Origin: Actinomycetota bacterium
GTDB lineage: Bacteria > Actinomycetota > Actinomycetes > Mycobacteriales > Mycobacteriaceae
Reading direction: 5' to 3'
Length of the DNA stretch: 56,111 bases
Assembly (NCBI GenBank): GCA_030836785.1
Contig: JAUPLT010000229.1
Location: 1 to 56,111, forward strand
Notes under the pieces: model-generated
Told to the model about the DNA's origin: nothing
Databases searched by the model: none
Seen by the model: the letters and a program-made list of their open reading frames with translations, nothing else
Made by a program: the position numbers and the translations under genes
In this document: positions 54,861-56,111 of the stretch, piece by piece
Position numbering within the stretch: position 1 is the first letter of the stretch
Layout of the letters: each line of letters starts with the position of its first letter

Positions 54861-55997
54861 GTGATCGAGCTATGCTCCGCCGAGCTGGCACCCGATCCGG
54901 GTGTGCTGGTAAGCCCGGGTGGCTTCACCTGGTTTTACGTCGACCTCGTCGACGAGCGTGGTTTCGGCGCCACCGTGATCTGGTCATGGGGTCTGCCCTT
55001 CCTTCCGGGCTACGCCCACGCGGCCCGGATCGGTCACCCTGAGCTCCCGATCGACCGGCCGAGCGTGAACATCGCCGTGTACGGGCCCGAAGGGGAACGG
55101 TTCTACCTGCTCACCGAACTTCCCCCAGACGAGTGCAGGTGGTCCGCCGACGGCCGGTCCTGGCGTCTCGGCGACTGCACGTTCACCTGGACCGACACCG
55201 CAGCAGCCGATGGGTCGGCCATCACCCGCAGGCTGGAGGCCGACCTCGACCTAGCGTTGCCCACCGGCGGTCAGGCCACCGGACGGTTGTGGTTGTCCGG
55301 ACGACTTCGCCGCGACCCGCAGAACTCCGCTGGCGATGCCGCGGCGGCCGGGCCAGCCGGCTCGCACCTGTGGAGTCCGATGGTCGCCGCCGGCCGCGGC
55401 GGGCTCGAACTGAACACCCCCGACGGGACGCTGCGGGTTGACGGTCGGGCCTACCACGACCGCAACAGCGCCGCTTTGCCGCTGGACGGTCTAGGGGTCC
55501 GAAGCTGGTGGTGGGGGCGATTGGCCTTCCCCGGTCGTGACCTCATCGTCTACCGGCTCGTCCCGTCTGCACCCGGAAGTCCTCCGCGCGATCTCGTCGT
55601 CGAAGTTCGTGAGGACGGATCCTGTCGGGTTCGCGAGGACAGCGAAGTGACGTTCGAGCGTCCGCGCCGCAACATCTGGGGGTTGCGCTGGCCGCGCACG
55701 GCGACATTCCTTGACCCCGATGGCCGGCCGGTGCACATCGAGGTCAGGACGCTCCTCGATAACGGCCCGTTCTATCAGCGCTACCTGTTGCAGGGCCGGT
55801 GCGACGGGGTGCAGGCCTACGGTATCGGCGAGAACCTGGTTCCGCACCGCGTTGACGGCGACCTGTTGCGCCCCTTGGTGCGCATGCGGGTTCACCGCGC
55901 CGACGGGCCCAACTCGATGTGGCTACCGCTGTTCTCCGGCCCCCGACAGGGCCGGTGGGGCCGGCTTATCGGCCGGGCCGGAAAGGTGCGCGCTTGA
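54861..55997 (+). CDS. Carotenoid 1,2-hydratase (CrtC)/AttH-like lipocalin-fold protein
   Basis: 378 aa from GTG 54861 with GGAGG 5 nt upstream. GATVIWSWGLPFLPGYAHAA, NIAVYGPEGERFYLLTE and YHDRNSAALPLDG...SWWWGRL follow the order seen in acyclic carotenoid hydratases (CrtC) and AttH-type proteins, which form two lipocalin-like beta-barrels. No signal peptide. Such enzymes add water across the C-1,2 double bond of acyclic carotenoids. The assignment rests on pattern recall, and no other carotenoid genes are in the window, so a different hydrophobic substrate is possible. Its stop overlaps a TTG (TTGA) that starts the 35-bp repeat array. Confidence 0.65.
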   Translation: MIELCSAELAPDPGVLVSPGGFTWFYVDLVDERGFGATVIWSWGLPFLPGYAHAARIGHPELPIDRPSVNIAVYGPEGERFYLLTELPPDECRWSADGRSWRLGDCTFTWTDTAAADGSAITRRLEADLDLALPTGGQATGRLWLSGRLRRDPQNSAGDAAAAGPAGSHLWSPMVAAGRGGLELNTPDGTLRVDGRAYHDRNSAALPLDGLGVRSWWWGRLAFPGRDLIVYRLVPSAPGSPPRDLVVEVREDGSCRVREDSEVTFERPRRNIWGLRWPRTATFLDPDGRPVHIEVRTLLDNGPFYQRYLLQGRCDGVQAYGIGENLVPHRVDGDLLRPLVRMRVHRADGPNSMWLPLFSGPRQGRWGRLIGRAGKVRA

Positions 55998-56102
55998 GTA
56001 CCAGCGAGAAGCCGAAGGCGGATCGCGCATGAATACCAGCGAGAAGCCGAAGGCGGATCGCGCATGAATACCAGCGAGAAGCCGAAGGCGGATCGCGCAT
56101 GA
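55994..56102 (+). other. Chain of start-stop-coupled mini-ORFs (M[N/S]TSEKPKADRA)
   Basis: Three complete frames: TTG 55994 to TGA 56032, ATG 56029 to TGA 56067, ATG 56064 to TGA 56102, each overlapping by 4 bp, in three successive reading frames. The peptides are identical but for Ser/Asn at position 2. They may only pass ribosomes along the mRNA to the next gene; whether stable peptides form is unknown. Confidence 0.55.
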
Positions 56103-56111
56103 ATACCAGCG
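55994..56111 (+). repeat. 35-bp MIRU-like tandem array, running off the window end
   Basis: Units begin at 55994, 56029, 56064 and 56099 (partial), exact period 35 (ATGAATACCAGCGAGAAGCC + GAAGGCGGATCGCGC; the first starts TTGAGT). Each unit encodes a 12-codon ORF whose TGA overlaps the next unit's ATG (ATGA). The first TTG overlaps the stop of the upstream gene. Such start-stop linkage is the hallmark of mycobacterial interspersed repetitive units. Copy number beyond the window is unknown. Confidence 0.9.

Overview
The window looks like a chromosomal segment of a high-GC, non-tuberculous mycobacterium (Mycobacterium/Mycolicibacterium type). The evidence is codon use, many GTG starts, LysX (MprF-like domain fused to LysRS), and gene order. 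From memory of the M. tuberculosis map, the genes match in order: Rv1635c (capA), Rv1636 (Usp), Rv1637c (MBL hydrolase), Rv1638 (uvrA), Rv1638A, Rv1639c, Rv1640c (lysX), Rv1641-1644 (infC-rpmI-rplT-tsnR), Rv1647 (adenylyl cyclase), Rv1648, Rv1649-1650 (pheST), Rv1652-1659 (argCJBDFRGH), Rv1667c/68c (ABC-F), Rv1683, Rv1684 and Rv1688 (mpg). The Rv1660-1666c pks/cyp block is absent. No search was run, so all homology statements rest on recognised motifs and recall.

Layout. 1-5.2 kb: the 3' part of a PGxP-rich low-complexity protein, a CapA-like membrane mannosyltransferase, a cAMP-binding-type Usp and a CorA-like channel whose homologous N-terminus has no ordinary start codon. 5.3-16.8 kb: an accessory island with no counterpart at this place in M. 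tuberculosis. It holds two adjacent giant Sec-secreted paralogues in which pepsin-type aspartic-protease modules interrupt repetitive beta-helix scaffolds (the first carries two such modules), converging on a secreted Ig/cadherin-like repeat protein. 16.9-19.5 kb: a minus-strand metal cluster (ArsR regulator, CDF efflux pump, a decayed duplicate of the pump's 3' end, a protein with 12 consecutive xxC triplets, and a small amphipathic protein). 19.5-34.7 kb: DNA repair (uvrA), LysX, the infC-rpmI-rplT-tsnR translation operon with a structured leader and an ATC start for infC, an adenylyl cyclase with a rhomboid-like membrane protein, and a stand-alone glutamate-synthase-like FMN protein. 34.8-38.4 kb: pheST. 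38.4-47 kb: the complete argCJBDFRGH operon behind a palindromic ARG-box-like operator. 47-56 kb: MFS and ABC-F proteins, a PhaC-like hydrolase/acyl-CoA-synthetase-like fusion, a secreted Ala/Pro-rich protein, a Trm112-like protein, Mpg, a carotenoid 1,2-hydratase-like protein, and a 35-bp tandem array of start-stop-coupled mini-ORFs that runs off the window end.

The most interesting signals are (i) the tandem protease/beta-helix surface proteins, (ii) the xxC-triplet protein downstream of arsR-CDF, and (iii) a recurrent class of short tandem duplications placed exactly at stop/start junctions inside operons (five cases), one of which makes a chain of ATGA-coupled 12-codon ORFs resembling MIRU elements.
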